From Tropicibacter sp. R16_0 (GTDB taxonomy: Bacteria; Pseudomonadota; Alphaproteobacteria; Rhodobacterales; Rhodobacteraceae): DNA of 64,000 nucleotides. Below the pieces are notes generated by a model. That model was given only the letters and a program-made list of their open reading frames with translations. It was not told the origin of the DNA and searched no databases. A program made the translations under genes and the position numbers. Shown piece after piece: positions 63,094-64,000 of this stretch (positions are counted from its first letter, which is position 1; every line of letters begins with the position of its first letter). Location of the stretch: the NCBI RefSeq assembly GCF_017743935.1, contig NZ_JAGHRE010000004.1:124001-188000 (forward strand), read 5' to 3'.

Positions 63094-64000
63094 TCAAGCA
63101 ACCCGACGTTCGGCTAAGATGCGGGCATCAAAGGCGCGCAAGACGGGGACTTTCGACCGTCCATGATCAGGCAGACCATGGCGATCCAACTGCCCCAACA
63201 GGCTTGCTGCCAAGTGGACAGGCTTGCGACGCAGGCGACCGATGTAAAGGCTTTGGGCAACAGTTCCGGCCGCCAAGATTGGTTCGTTTTCGGGCAGAAG
63301 CAGTTGCTGATACGTGACGGTAAGACCACAGCGTGCGGGCAGGACCGAGGCTCCTCCGGCGAGATGCCGAACCGGGGTGGCAACCGCTTCATGGCCGAAC
63401 AAGTATTCGACTTCACTGCCTGCCAGCACCAAGCGCTGATCCGGTGCGGTCTGGATGTCCTGTTGCAGGCCGAAATAAGGCGCGCGCAGATGAAGTGGTT
63501 TTGCGGTTCCACGTGCGACCATCGTATGGGTGATCTTGTGCAGCACCGGCACGATTTCAAGGTCGGCGGTTAGCACCACATCCCCACGCTTCAACTTGCT
63601 GATCGGTCGGTAACCGTCGGGGGTTGCAATTGGCGTGTTCGGAAGCAGGGATGGCATCGGTCCAACGGCTTCGATGTCGTTGCTCAACGCCATGTAAATG
63701 ACATCGGGAGACACAAACCGGTGCTCGCCGGGTTTGAAAAGCGCACGAACGTCGCCGACCCTCAGGGGGCAGGGGCGCGGCGCATCCACAACAAACAAGG
63801 TGTCCTGGTCGTTCTGTTCCACCGCCAAACGTCCCCAGCGGGCGGGCGCATCCCAGGAATATGTCAGCCGCAAGACGTCCAAGCGCCCCATCTCTGAGGG
63901 ATTCAGTGCTTTGTGCAGGACCGAGTCCCCCTGAAAGAGGATCAGGATCAGGCCGCCACCTGGGATTGCCTGTAGCGACAGGTGAAACGGCCAATCCCCA
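63094..64000 (-). CDS. Hint domain-containing protein (5' partial), apparently inactive
   Basis: The frame is open to the window edge (GDWPFHLSLQAIPGGG before the internal ATG at 63891), so the N-terminus lies beyond base 64000. The Hint_2 region runs from about 63640 (TPIATPDGYRPISKLKRGDVVLTAD). The nucleophilic Cys that starts active Hint domains is replaced (SLLPNTPIAT), so cleavage is unlikely. It lies about 3 kb from an intact Hint protein. Confidence 0.82.
   Translation of the reverse strand, partial: GDWPFHLSLQAIPGGGLILILFQGDSVLHKALNPSEMGRLDVLRLTYSWDAPARWGRLAVEQNDQDTLFVVDAPRPCPLRVGDVRALFKPGEHRFVSPDVIYMALSNDIEAVGPMPSLLPNTPIATPDGYRPISKLKRGDVVLTADLEIVPVLHKITHTMVARGTAKPLHLRAPYFGLQQDIQTAPDQRLVLAGSEVEYLFGHEAVATPVRHLAGGASVLPARCGLTVTYQQLLLPENEPILAAGTVAQSLYIGRLRRKPVHLAASLLGQLDRHGLPDHGRSKVPVLRAFDARILAERRVA

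Overview
The window looks like a chromosomal segment of an alphaproteobacterium of the Rhodobacteraceae, Roseobacter group, perhaps near Ruegeria. The evidence is the high G+C, the protein types (MbfA, DUF2794, DUF3095, IalB, Hint_2 and choice-of-anchor L proteins, soluble transhydrogenase), a GAAC-N7-GAAC LexA box typical of alphaproteobacteria, an Irr-type iron control element and short hairpin repeats between genes. I see no rRNA, tRNA, CRISPR, insertion sequence or prophage. Most of the window is ordinary core genome, densely packed with many 1-4 bp overlaps.

Layout. 1-6.1 kb: a 5'-truncated ABC-like membrane protein with a degenerate, interrupted ATPase and a cyclic-nucleotide-binding tail, a CPBP protease, accD and folC, ending in a hairpin terminator. 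6.1-11.9 kb: zapE, an MFS permease, an alpha/beta hydrolase, an ornithine cyclodeaminase-family enzyme, a HAD phosphatase and a YaiI-family protein. 11.9-15.2 kb: soluble transhydrogenase, S-formylglutathione hydrolase and an AEC transporter on the minus strand. 15.4-19.7 kb: the iron exporter mbfA under an Irr box, a divergent TetR gene, a DUF5519 protein, glutathione-dependent formaldehyde dehydrogenase, an I78-like lipoprotein and a class II cytochrome c. 19.6-29.1 kb: LexA-boxed imuB, a DUF2794 gene, an M17 peptidase / NlpC-P60 operon, SRPBCC and DUF4139 proteins, asd and an MFS permease.

29.2-38 kb is the most accessory-looking part. It holds a DUF3095 protein, an HpaI-type aldolase with a divergent HpaR-type regulator, a dihydrodipicolinate-synthase-like enzyme coupled to a shortened, orphan molybdenum hydroxylase subunit, an aspartate dehydrogenase plus LysR regulator, and a transsulfuration-type PLP enzyme. 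38.2-43.8 kb: an acyltransferase, kbl-tdh (threonine to glycine), a cysteine-synthase-like protein and a phosphoesterase. 43.8-49.2 kb: a P450, then the whole phosphorylated serine pathway (serC-serA divergent from serB), with a small structured leader before serC. 49.2-55.6 kb: an ArsR-led operon with a perfect 24 bp palindromic operator, asparaginase, IalB, an AhpD-like protein, DUF805, an LprI-like protein, rlmN and a holin-like membrane protein. 55.7-64 kb: two small proteins, a LOG-family protein, a threonine dehydratase-like enzyme, dapD, a YHYH protein, two Hint-domain proteins (one cut by the window end) and a glutamate-receptor-like channel.

Genes that work together: fghA and the adhC-type dehydrogenase form the glutathione formaldehyde route; serA, serB and serC make serine, while kbl and tdh make glycine from threonine; asd and dapD serve lysine biosynthesis; imuB belongs to the SOS response; mbfA serves iron export. 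The best candidates for something undescribed are the orphan molybdenum hydroxylase / aldolase / aspartate dehydrogenase neighbourhood, the interrupted ABC-cNMP protein and the glutamate-receptor-like channel whose pore lacks the potassium-filter motif.
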